A stretch of 64,000 nt of DNA from Beroe forskalii (taxonomy: Eukaryota > Ctenophora > Nuda > Beroida > Beroidae). Below are positions 1 to 10,639 of the stretch, piece by piece (within the stretch, counting starts at the first letter, position 1; every line of letters starts with the position of its first letter). The stretch lies in assembly GCA_011033025.1 (NCBI GenBank), contig WFMF01000440.1:62001-126000 (forward strand), given 5' to 3'. A model generated the notes under the pieces. The model was not told where the DNA came from. It searched no databases and saw only the letters and a list, made by a program, of their open reading frames with translations. A program made the position numbers and the translations under genes.

Positions 1-846
1 GCCAACTTAAACCACCAGTGATTTCTGTGTGGCTGCTTTTTTCAAATTCAGATGATTGGATTACTTGGCCTAACCCTACTTATTTATAAAGCAGAGGCAT
101 GAAAACTCGATGCAAAAACTTCCTGCAAAAAATCATTTTTGTAATTGAACGTTTGAACATCGGCAATAGTTTTGTTAAATTACTAAAAACTTAAAGCAAT
201 CGCTCAGTTAGACGTATGCAAAGTAAACAAAATTAAGAACACACAAATTTATGGGGCATAATTCAGAAACGCAATGCCACGAGGGTGCCATGGCAGCGCC
301 ACGGCAATGCCGCGGTGAAGCCACGGCAATGCCATGGTGAATCCATGAGTTTAATTAAAAAGAGATGCACAAAGAGATGCATTTTCCGTGCGCAAGTTAA
401 TTTTAGTTACCGCAAAGTTATTTTCAAAGGAAACCTGTGCTTGTAAGTTATTGTTCCCGATTAAAGTGAAGCAAGCCAACGCTGGACCCGCGCCAAAGCG
501 GCACAAAACCTGCATCAGGCCGGCATAGTACTGGTGCTGCACCGGCGCCAAACCTGCACAAAACCTACACTAGACATGAACTAGACATGAACTAGACTAC
601 CACAAGAGCTAGATTAAACCTGCATTAGCCCAGTGCCAGAGTCTGGCACTGCCAGACCACAATATATGACGGATTTATGCCCAAAATATGGCGATTTTTT
701 GGCTGTTGAACAGCGGACTTGTTTGTTGGTGAAGGTGACGGGATTTTTCTACTGAGTCAAATTTTCAAAATGATTCAATTATGACCAGTTGATATGTTTG
801 AAAATACTATAGAACCCTCTGACGTTTTCATGCGGGTCTATAGTAT
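1..846. other. Noncoding, with short GCCACGG-type repeats
   Basis: No coding region is supported here. Around 270-350 there is a short GC-rich repeat of about 25 bp built from GCCACGGCAATGCC followed by GGTGAA. Around 480-610 there are words such as CCTGCA and a doubled ACTAGACATGA. The open frames look random, with no domain or splice context. Confidence 0.5.
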
Positions 847-990
847 ATAGACACTTGCCTGATCGGGTCCATATTGGTTTAGACCCTCGCCCTACGGGCT
901 CCGGCCAAAACCGGATACATCCCTCAGGCTTACGCCCTCGGGCAGTATCCCAAAATGGACCCGCGCCTATCGCGATAGGCGCGTGTCTAT
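847..990. mobile_element. MITE-like element A, copy 1
   Basis: The ends form an inverted repeat: the left end begins ATAGACACTTGCC followed by GATCGGGTCC, and the right end reads GGACCCG, then GGCGCGTGTCTAT. The interior is GC-rich (CCCTCGCCCTACGGGCT) in an AT-rich setting. A second copy with the same ends and interior words lies 1.5 kb away at 2390-2546, which supports a dispersed non-autonomous transposon. The similarity extends outside the inverted repeat (TATAGAACCC on the left, ATTTTATT on the right), so the true ends may lie slightly further out. No coding capacity. Confidence 0.65.
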
Positions 991-2389
991 GTATTTTATT
1001 AGCGTTAATAGTGCGAGTAGAATTGTTGTTGCATCTTTTTTCATCTATATTTTTCTACTTTACGCTCATCTTTGAATTTACATATCATAAAATAAGGTCT
1101 GACACATGAATTATTATTAAATTCTTGAATAAATTTGCCACCTTTCGATAAAGCAATAAGATACCATAAGATCAAGAATTAAGTATATCTTACAAGTTCC
1201 GGTGAAGTCCATAGATAGCCTCATCTCGTTCCAACCAAGTGATAGCTTCTTCAACTGAGTCCCTCTGCTTCTCCGAAACAAATAGAAAAACCACAACCAG
1301 ATCTAACCTTTATATAAGGAGGAGCTCGTGAGATCAAAACACGGGAAACTCTTACCAGGAAATCATGTAGTATACTGAGGACAATAATCTCCGAGCAGAC
1401 ATTTAGTCCGAGCCACAATAAAGCAATAGCTCATTTGAAAGTCTGGGGGAGGAGCATATCACAAAGCTAATCAAGTGCAATTATCCTTGTCCTCGGACAA
1501 TTAACCCACGCAATTAGATACTTGAGTAACGGTAAGATAGCCTCGTTGGAGAGGTCCGGAACTAAGGAGCAAATTATCTGCTTATGGTTCAGAGATGGGA
1601 AGATGACTCGCCTGATATGCCTCAGAAGTTAGCGATTTGTATGCTAAAGTATTAATGTCAGAATTTTAGCATTTATTCATGCTCATTGCTCTTAAAGTAC
1701 GACAGTACGACCCTTTGAGTTATGTTTCTTTGAAGAATTTAGTGGCCTATAGCATTATCACAAATATTTACAAGAATTACGACTAGGCAAGGCTTTGTGT
1801 AGTGGAATCATAAATCTGCGTGATATATTTTGTAATTTATTAAGCAGTAAATACTGAGCCCACTTAGTGAACACAAGCAAAATTTGTAAAATATCCCAAT
1901 ATATATTTAAGACGCTATTGAAGGTTATTTAACTCATCTGAATGACATGGACGTCCATGGTTAAGTTTGCATGAAGGTACGAGGCCTCATATTCCGTAAA
2001 TAAGAGTACTTAATTTGATAGAAACTTCCAACTGACATTGCCGGTAAAGCATTTGAAGTGGAATAGACACGGTAGACTAAAATTGGTAAAATGGTCGAAT
2101 CTCAAATGGCGCCACAATCACAGCGCAATGCTGTGCCAATTGAGGCTGGCGTCCACGGACTACCGGCCTAAATAACCCTGTCACAGGCTTGCACAGGCCT
2201 ACACAAGGAGTCTTAAGCAGTTAAGCTGCTAAGTCGGCGACGGACCTCTAGACAAATCTACTAATTTGTCTAGCTGTTACTTGATCAAGCTCTGAGTATG
2301 AGAGACATCATTAATTGATTGATCACTTGTTATGTGATTAAGATCAATTATTATAGAACCCCTGGAATTTTCATCGGTGTCTATAATAC
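991..2389. other. Noncoding spacer
   Basis: AT-rich sequence without a supportable gene, RNA or repeat array. It separates the two copies of MITE-like element A. A patch at 2105-2215 is richer in GCC/GGC words, similar in style to 270-350. Confidence 0.5.
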
Positions 2390-2546
2390 ATAGGCAATTG
2401 CCTGATCGGGTCCATATGGATTTGATTGATTGAAAAAGAAACTTCGCCTGGTTTAACCCTCGCCCTTCGGGCTGCGGGTCTAAAGCAGTCAGCACATAGA
2501 ACTATCGGGAATTATCCCAAAAAGGACCCGATGGGCGCGTGTCTAT
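2390..2546. mobile_element. MITE-like element A, copy 2
   Basis: Second copy of the element at 847-990. The left end carries TTGCCTGATCGGGTCC, the middle CCCTCGCCCTTCGGGCTGCGG, and the right end GGACCCGATGGGCGCGTGTC. Shared flanking words TATAGAACCC and AATTTTATTG continue beyond the inverted repeat. Its TCGGGTCC/GGACCCGA arms match better than in copy 1. No coding capacity. Confidence 0.65.
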
Positions 2547-2879
2547 GAATTTTATTGATAATTATGGTATTATGATTATGATTTGAATTATTCCGGACCA
2601 GCCGTTCGACCTTGGTCCTGGCACGCTTTGGACTTAAGTGATACATTACCCGAAACTCTTCAAGATTTCAGTGCGCTTGGTGCAGACTAAGAGCTCCATA
2701 TTATTTGGGAAATTCTTATATCCTACCTGTTCGTTCTGTCAATCTCTTTGAAGCAAGCAGCCACAAAATTTGGTCATTTGACGAAGCTGGTTCAATTTCA
2801 ATCCATCAAGAACTTATAATTTACAGTAAATGGTTTACTCACAGAGGTTTTCTATTGCTGCAGCCGAGTAAGAGCTCAT

Positions 2880-3175
2880 GTCCTGCAGCTTTTCCGCGTC
2901 CCCTGCCCCTGCATTGCTACCCCACATGTTCTTGCTTCCTCACCTCATTTCTAAAAAACAAAGTTTATACGTGAATTATCAGGTAATTTGTTATGAGCTG
3001 CAAAGTGTGTCATTTTCAATGTTCTCTTTTTGGCTCAACTGAAAAAACGCACTATCCTGCTACGTTCTTCACATGTCTCTGCTAGCTTACTCACCTCATT
3101 TCTAAAAACATTTAGATTTGATCATTTATGAGCTGTATAAAGTGTCACTTTCAATATTCTCTTCTTGGCTAAGCT
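2880..3175. repeat. Diverged tandem duplication, about 151-bp period
   Basis: The block containing CACCTCATTTCTAAAAA, then TTATGAGCTG, AAAGTGT, and finally TTCTCTTNTTGGCT occurs twice, at about 2941 and 3092. The offset is 151 bp. The copies have drifted by substitutions and small indels. No coding function seen. Confidence 0.6.
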
Positions 3176-3288
3176 CAATCGTTTCACTTCGCTGAAGAGA
3201 ATATTGAAAATTCAACACTTCTTTTGCGTTCTTCACAGCATTCAATTTATGCTCATCATGATAGGCAATTTTATTTATGACTTATTCC

Positions 3289-3338
3289 TGAATAGATCAA
3301 TTTGGCAAATTACTATACTTGCCAAATTGATCCATTCA
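3289..3338. repeat. 50-bp hairpin-forming inverted repeat
   Basis: The arms GATCAATTTGGCAA (3295-3308) and TTGCCAAATTGATC (3319-3332) are perfect complements around a 10-nt loop. The stem extends through TGAAT/ATTCA with one mismatch, giving about 19 pairs of 20. Could be a foldback remnant. Confidence 0.6.
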
Positions 3339-3407
3339 CCATTGACAACTTAATTCGAGTCATCAAAATTAATGCATGAATTTAGATATTTAGAAGTGAT
3401 CAAGAGG

Positions 3408-3435
3408 GTGACATGACCATATATGGTCATGTCAC
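3408..3435. repeat. 28-bp perfect palindrome
   Basis: The half site GTGACATGACCATA is followed directly by its exact reverse complement TATGGTCATGTCAC. Outer words AGGGTGACA and TGTCACCCT extend the symmetry further. No gene lies nearby. Confidence 0.7.
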
Positions 3436-4074
3436 TGTCACCCTGTGTAAGTTCCACTTCACCATGGACGTTAAATTTCAGTTAATTGACAAATCCTGCA
3501 TGACAGTGACCTCTCACAATTTGATGTATTTTTTTCAAAACATTCACCAAATTGTGTCCAATTTTTTCCGATTGTGCGAAATTGAATAAATAAAGAAACA
3601 AAGGGCACAAACAAAGAAATGATACTTCAAATCAAGGCCAAAAATGTAAATGCATGCATCAGGGTATATGATTGACGAATATTTGAAGAGATAGGTTCGT
3701 TTTGAAATCCCTCGCTGTGCTGTAGGATCGTTTCATTTACAACTGTTCGAAAATCAGAGGCAAGTCACTAAAAGTAGAGCAGAGAATTTCGTAATTTTGA
3801 ATCAAGTTTAAATATAAGATTGAGCTACGATTCCACAGTGAACACAGAATACAAACCAAGTAAGCAAGTACTGCACTGTAATGATACATAGAAAGTAAAT
3901 GAAACATGAATCTGAACTTTCTGGAACGAAATTTACTGATCTGTTTCTAGATATAGTTACCATAGTATTACAGCCAAAATATAATGATGGTATCTGTGTA
4001 GCTGGAATCGTTGAATTCAGGACTCAAGGATCGTGCAAATCCACTAATCTAGTACACTGATATTTGCAACGTTT
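3436..4074. other. Noncoding spacer
   Basis: AT-rich intergenic DNA between the 28-bp palindrome and the first foldback element. I see no coding exon, RNA gene or array. Confidence 0.5.
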
Positions 4075-4188
4075 TAGCTTACCCATAGCGGATCACGAAA
4101 TCGTCTAGACATTAACCAATCAGAGTGTGGGTTCAAGGTCAACTCGTGCGCTGACTGGTTCATGTCAAATGAACTCATTGGTAAGCTA
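4075..4188. mobile_element. Foldback/MITE element B, copy 1
   Basis: The outer ends are TAGCTTACC (4075) and GGTAAGCTA (4180-4188), exact inverted repeats. Inside them are the arms ACCAATCAGAGTGTGGGTTC and TGCGCTGACTGGTTC, also inverted. The same core, a CCAATCAGCG...GAGTT arm facing AACTCG...CGCTGATTGG, recurs at 9358, 41466 and 43680. It is non-autonomous, and the CCAAT boxes sit in its arms. Confidence 0.7.
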
Positions 4189-5570
4189 ACAACTGCCAAA
4201 TTAATCTCAAGGTTTGAGCAAATATCAGAACTCTGATTGTAGTTGTTCGGGTACAAGCCTAGCTTGGTGAACTCAGTGAAAGTCCTTACTGAACGGCATG
4301 TTAAACAAGAAACTGAAGCTGAGAGGTTCCGTTCAGTCCGAGCAGCTTATATTGTATCAAATGATGGTTTGAGTTGCCTAAGTCATATTATGGAGGGAAA
4401 TTGTACACCGTTCTTGGCAGGGTCAGATATGCAATATCAAGAAAATGTGTCAATGTATGATTTGTTTCTATATGATTTGAACCTTTTGAAATAAAAAATA
4501 CAAATTGTGTTTCTCGACACGAACCCAGACTGATATCTGAGCTTAGCATCCGCTGATGGTAAAACATGAACAGAAACCAAGAGATATATCGGGAAACGGT
4601 TTGGTGTAGCGATATGTAATCAGGCTCGTTAACTTGCGATACGTTTTTGGTAATATCCTGGAAAATAATTAAGATATTACTAAAGAGTACTATGTTATGT
4701 TCATTATATATGAAGCTATTTTTGGAATATCGGGGAAATTAAGCCGTTTTTATGGATCTACCAGTACCATATTTATGTTTAATTGCTATATAAAGATATA
4801 AGAACTAAAAATATAAGAAATTTATTTTCAGATTTGTCATAAAATTTGGGTAATATATTGATTTAATTATCAGCTCCTCATGAAAATGCAAGACGTGCTG
4901 TCTGTCGCGAAGAAAAAGCAGCAGCAAAAATGTGGTAAAACGGCTATTATATTTATATAAAGTCATGTGTTAGATATATTTTCCAATTTTTGAAGATACT
5001 GCATCTATTTATCGGCAAGCATCAAACCTTTACTATGCCAAAACTACTGCTAGTATGTGTCGGAGATATATTTATGCAACGGTTATGTTTTTCAACGGGA
5101 CGTTTCTGTAGAATATCACATTTAAATATCCAGATTTATCATATTTACTGCGCGCCAAACAAAGCAAAATTATTCTAGTTACTTTATTTTAAAGATGTAA
5201 CTTGCTGAATGCTGATTCTCACTAATGATTCCTGTAATAAACATGAAATTATTCTTTGATGGCATATTTTACGATTAGTGAAAATTTTAGTTTCTGTAAT
5301 AAAAGAATATAATCTAAATAACTAATAAAGTAACAAACATGGGAAAGAGACGTTAAAATATTTACGTATGTTCATGAGATAAAATGATGTGACACTAAAT
5401 CACTAAATGATTCTACATTATTTTCATGGTAATTTGAATAACTGACCTTTTCATGTACATACCCATATCATCATGGCCATTTCTTGAAAAGACTGGTATG
5501 TGAATTTCTGCATCCGTTAGTCTGTTTTTGGTACTAATATTGGTTATATCTTCACAAATAGGGGGAACGG
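4189..5570. other. Noncoding spacer
   Basis: No supportable gene. Short frames at 4243-4494 and 4990-5178 lack recognisable domains, splice signals or codon bias. The stretch is AT-rich intergenic DNA. Confidence 0.45.
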
Positions 5571-5802
5571 ACATTTCATCTCATGACACTTCATCTAAGG
5601 ATACTTTATCTCGCAATATGTCATGTCATCTCTATGCAAAGATTAGGGTCTGGGTTAGGGTCTGGGTTAGGGTTTTGGTTAGGGTCTGGGTTTGGGTTAG
5701 GGTCTGGGTTAGGGTCTGGGTTAGGGTCTGGGTTAGGGGTAGGGTTATGGTTAGGGTCAGAATAGAGCATTCTGAGATGAAATGTCGTGAGATGAGTTGT
5801 CG
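5571..5802. mobile_element. TIR element C with a telomere-like core, copy 1
   Basis: The left end holds several ACTTTATCTC/CATTTCATCTC words (5571-5635). The right end holds the complement, GAGATGAAATGTCGTGAGAT (5774-5793). They flank a G-rich tract at 5643-5759. A second element at 28726-28846 has the same order: TATCTCACGATACTT words, AAAGATTGGTCT, GGGTTAGAG, then GAGATGAATTGTCGTGAGAC. The telomere-like tract therefore travels inside a TIR element. Confidence 0.6.
5643..5759. repeat. TTAGGG-like degenerate tandem repeat
   Basis: Alternating GGGTTAGGGTCTGGGTTAGG units in 12-bp periodicity, with variants such as GGGTTTTGG and GGTTATGG. The units resemble the animal telomere hexamer but are interrupted by TCT. 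The tract is open in several frames (repeating VRVWVRV or NPDPNPDP peptides), which is a by-product of low complexity and not a gene. Confidence 0.75.
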
Positions 5803-6321
5803 CCCACCCGCAATTGCGTAGTTTGGTCTGTACGGAACCCTCTGCTTTAATTCCATGTTTAAAAAATATGTGCACGTATGATCAAGGAGTCAAGGATAGT
5901 TGCTGGATTGGCTCACATTCACACAACCTAGAACCACGACATAAGCTTATATCATACAGGTTTAGGATTTTGAAAACATTTCCTTGTAGTTGACAATTGA
6001 TGCCATCACAATTGATGCATATTATGATGGAATACTATATTGACGAGTAAACTGCTTTCTTGCTTTTATTTAAATATTCGAGATACAACGGAGTAGAGAA
6101 TAAAAACGAGCGACTTGAATACACCCAGAGGCTTAATAATTGTAAATCTCACCCAAGTAATTTCTAATGATGTGGACCCGAGACTTCATGCAAGCCAAGA
6201 CAAACAAAAGAAAGAATTATATTAACAGCGTAAGATAATTTTGGTTTAAATATGTTTAGCGCAAGTGCTGAGTTGCCTTCAGAGATATACAACGTTAGAA
6301 TAATTGCCATGAAGTATATGC

Positions 6322-7184
6322 TAAATCCTGATCACTCAATCATCACTCAAGAAATATTAAATCCTGATCACTCAATGAATTCTGGTCTCTCAATAATTAC
6401 TCAATAAATCTTGATCACTGAATAAATCCTGATCACTCAATAAATCTTGATCACTCAATAAATCCTGATCACGCAATAATCACTCAAGAAATCATGATCA
6501 CTCAATAGATCCTGATCACTCAATAAATCCTGGTCACTCAATGATCACTCAATAAACCCTGATCACTCAATAAATCCTGATCACTCAATATTCACTCAAT
6601 AAATCCTGATCACTCAATTAATCCTGATCACTCAATAAATCCTGATCACTCAATAAATCCTGATCACTCAATAAATCCTGATCACTCAATAAATCCTGAT
6701 CACTCAATAAATCCTGGTCACTCAATGATCACTCAATAAACCCTGATCACTCAATAAATCCTGGTCACTCAATGATCACTCAATAAACCCTGATCACTCA
6801 ATAAATCCTGATCACTCAATATTCACTCAATAAATCCTGATCACTCAATTAATCCTGATCACTCAATAAATCTTGATCACTCAATAAATCCTGATCACTC
6901 AATAAATCCTGATCATTCAATAAATCATGATCACTCAATAAGTCCTGATCACTCAATAAATCCTGATCACTCAAGAAATCCTGATCCTCAATAAATTCTG
7001 GTCTCTCTATAAATCCTGATCACTCAATAAATCCTGATCACTCAATTAATCCTGGTCACTCAATGAATCCTGGTCACTCAATTAATCCTGGTCACCCAAT
7101 AATCACTCAATAAATCTTGAATCCTGACCTCTCAATAAATCCTGGTCTCAATAATTACTCAATAAATCCTGATCACTCAATAAA
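6322..7184. repeat. Minisatellite, 18-bp unit TAAATCCTGATCACTCAA
   Basis: Roughly 45 tandem copies of an 18-bp unit, with point variants (CTTGATC, CTGGTC) and partial units. Each unit holds the palindrome TGATCA. Higher-order duplication is visible: the block around 6520-6620 (AATGATCACTCAATAAACCC followed by ATTCACTCAATAAATCC) is repeated around 6718-6850. This suggests segmental duplication or unequal exchange inside the array. Confidence 0.9.
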
Positions 7185-9357
7185 TGATAAATAATTCCAA
7201 GCATACCTTAGTTATATAAGCAGTAATTCATCGTAATTTTCCAAAATCTTGATAAATTTACTGTTCATATTTATTAGTTTCGGTTGTATTATAATTTGAG
7301 CCACAATTACTAATTTATGTTATAATGGTGCTCCGTGCTATCAAAGTCAAAATTTGATGGGGAATTTAACAGAGTGATTTAACTCATAATTTTAATAAAT
7401 TAATTGGAGACCGATTCTTCATTCTTCATGTTGAAAATATTTGTTGCATTGCGTTCCTGGTCCAAATAATTTCTTGGATAGTTGAATGATCTGAAAAATA
7501 AACCATTTGAAACTGTTTGCATCTAGGAAATGAGCAACAGTGAACGAAAATGAGCAACAGGAACTTATTTTTCGATCGATTTAAAATTATCCGTAGACTA
7601 ACATGTTAAAATTGCTTTAATTTAAAATATAGGTCCAATTGGACAAACTGCCAATTTTTTAAAGGGCCCATTATCGGGAATTTAAGTTCATGCTCTCTAA
7701 GCACCGACTATAATTTGTTCTTGAAAGCTCATTATGATTTCGTATTTCGGAAATATGAAGCAAATTAGGATCGTACAAGTTGATTATATCTGTTCGAGGT
7801 AAAACATTGTAGAATATTATTGTAAAATATTATCTATTGGTTAGTGGTGAATTCTGATTTTCCTCTAATTTGCAACAAAATGGCCGCAAGCCTAACGGGT
7901 TGATATTGGTCAATGGCATGACGATTTCGGGATCCTCCGGGTGAGCTGGTTCGAGAATATTCTGAAAGGATCATCGATATCTCAATAATAAGCTATTATG
8001 CCCCATTTTGATTTTTGTTAAAAATAGGGGAAAAAGTTATGATATTTTTCCAGAAAAGTATAGAAGTATAGAAAATGAGAAATAGTCTCCTGTTACTGGT
8101 CGATCTCTCCTCACCACATATAGTTAAACATGCAACCAAAAAAATGAAATCAGGAAATGAAGTAAAAAAGCTCGTCGACTTGTTATTGGGAACAAAGAAA
8201 TAAAGTTTCTCATAAATCTGTAAGAAGTCGTTCATTACAAATTGGGTTCTTTTTTCTGAGAAGCTCTCTCGGTGGTATATCTCAGTTAAGATACTCCATT
8301 ATGTACATTGAGCATTAGTCATACTTGGGAAGATACCAGAAAAAACTCTTAATCACGGTAAAAATATTCCCCGGAGAGCTAATCAGAACTCACAATTAGC
8401 TGTAGCTCAGAAACATAAGCAACGTAGGTTTTGTGGAGCCACGGGCGGGAATATAGATCCAAGTTGGAAACAGTTTAAAAGCTGATTATTTTTTCATCAT
8501 GTGAGCTGGTTTTATATAATTACAGCCTAGAATTTGTGCGTGTTTTGCACCACTCGACAACTGTATCAAACAGTATTGTGTTTAGAGAACACTTATAAAA
8601 GTCACATTTTAACTACGTTTACAGGATGAAATATATTATGTAAGCTGAAAAGGTGGAGCCACTTTGGTGCGGGTACTGCTGGTGTGTACTAAGCGAATAG
8701 GAAAAAACATAAAGTACAGAGAGGACTACTCATTATATTATCAGTTATCTCCGTGCATCTATAACTACATGAGCGGTCTCAGAATTACCACATCACGTGG
8801 TTCACTTGGATTTCCCACGGAGAAAATGCATAATATGTGCTCATGTGTGGCGGTCTTCTTCAGGTTACCTGCACTTTTAGATGCACAAATGCGCATATTA
8901 AGTTTATGTAGCTTGGTAACTCTTTTATAGTTGATCGGTCTTGTAAGAGCTTTTAGACGATACTGCAGCTTGATTTTAGTTTCTGAAGAAAGCACTTCCG
9001 TGAATAATGAATTAATTTTCGTAAATAATGGAAAATTATGAGCTTCAATTATAATTTAATCTTAATTCAGTCGTCAAATTGACAAATAATCAACTAGAGT
9101 CTAGACAAAGTGTGATATTAACTAAACAGATCTTGATTTTTGTTACGCATCAGTAGAACAGAGAACTGTTGTAATTCCAATTATCATTCAGCCTCTTCTC
9201 CTTCCCATTCTCTCCCAGTATATACCCACTGTTACAAGTCCATGCTTTGCAGTAGTAGGTGTGCCTACTGCCTTATCCACTTCTCAGAATGCTAGTAACT
9301 ATAGCTGATTGTCCTATTAAGCTATTACTTATTATATCTATGGTGTGTATTAGCTAA
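7185..9357. other. Noncoding spacer
   Basis: No gene, tRNA or array can be supported. The short frames at 7996-8235 (minus) and 8664-8930 (plus) lack domain or splice support. A possible box-B-like word (GGTTCGAGAAT) near 7945 has no box A in register. Confidence 0.45.
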
Positions 9358-9443
9358 TAGCTTACCCACAGGTCCATATGAAATTGACCAATCAGCGTGT
9401 GAGTTATCAGTTAACTCGTGTCCTGATTGGTCAATGTCATGAC
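9358..9443. mobile_element. Foldback/MITE element B, copy 2 (right end lost)
   Basis: Starts with TAGCTTACCCACAGG like copy 1. It has facing arms ATTGACCAATCAGCGTGTGA and GTCCTGATTGGTCAATGTC. The expected right end GGTAAGCTA is absent, so the copy is truncated or diverged. Confidence 0.6.
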
Positions 9444-10639
9444 TATTACACTTAGTCGCCTCCCTAGTAACCCCTGTGTAAAATATGCGTTCATTATTTT
9501 AGCCTCCATCTTGGAGATTTAAATGGTTGTTCTAGCGGTTACCAGTGCAACTTCCGTGCCATTTCGTACCATATAACAAGACTTGAGGAGTTAGGAATGT
9601 GGTAAGGAGGCGTTTGTATGTAACTAAAGAAGTAAATACTTATCTTCTTCAGTTCATTGTTATAACAATACTAAGTTACTGCGATGATTTCAGTTAATTT
9701 CCAGTCATGACCAGTGACTACAGTTCATTATTCAACTAGGAAATATGAACTTGGGAACAAAATTTCAATGGAAAACTCTTCCAATTGATTAACTCATTAA
9801 AAAGCTATTTGTTTCATTAGTTATAAAGCTATTCAATGTTGCCAATATTGCAATTATCACTTTACAGCTATAAGACTATATTTTCAATAATTTTCAATAA
9901 AGAACATATATCATATCTCAATATTATAAAACTCACTTAAAAGCTTAATTAAATCATAGTAAACCTTTGTAATTGAAAGCACAAATAATATACAAATTCT
10001 AGATGGTTGTCTCTGTCGTTTACTATTCGAAGTTCAGTATTAGTCACTCAATAAGCAATATTATAGCCACTTACTAGCAGGAGTCCTTTGACTATAATCA
10101 AGTCACTAATCAGTAATCAGTAATCAGGTTATCAGAAGACTAAATTAGGTCATCAAAAGCCTATGTTAGGTCATCAAGAGCCTAAATTAGGTCATCAAAA
10201 GCCTAAAAAGTGAGCCACAGGAGGATCTCCGATCTAATTGTTTCTCTTTTTTTCTCCCTTAATTTATAGATCCTGGGCTTTCATCCCAAGCTTAAAACCT
10301 TTCAGAGTTCTAACTGCTTTGATTGATACTGGTCTTAACTTGGTGAATAACTTATTAGTTTGATATGAAATACCTAACATCCTAACCTAAGCAGAGTTAC
10401 AACATGTGGTCAGGTATAATCGCCTGACTGCATTAGAATTCCTGAAATCGGTCTCTACTCTCCAGAAACTGAAACATTCTTTCGTTCGGTCCTTCAATTC
10501 ATTATATGCTTTCCATCCTGGAGGCATTACCATAAATGGATCTCCTCAAAATATTATTCAGAAACAATCTTTATCAAATCTCAAGCTTCCCAAACGTCAA
10601 GGTGTATATCGGTGAGATAAGCCACTTGGAGCTGCTATG
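9444..10639. other. Noncoding spacer downstream of the coiled-coil gene
   Basis: Sequence 3' to the minus-strand gene. A short direct repeat lies at 10130-10205: three to four copies of GGTCATCAAAAGCCTAAATTA-like words of about 23 bp. The rest shows no coding signal. The 3' UTR of the gene presumably lies in the last few hundred bases. Confidence 0.5.

Noticed and set aside
5528..5875. VRVWVRV / NPDPNPDP peptide frames
   Set aside because: They translate the degenerate TTAGGG-like tract on both strands and have no other coding evidence.
6322..7184. CRISPR-like array
   Set aside because: Repeats are directly tandem without unique spacers, and the context is animal DNA with introns.
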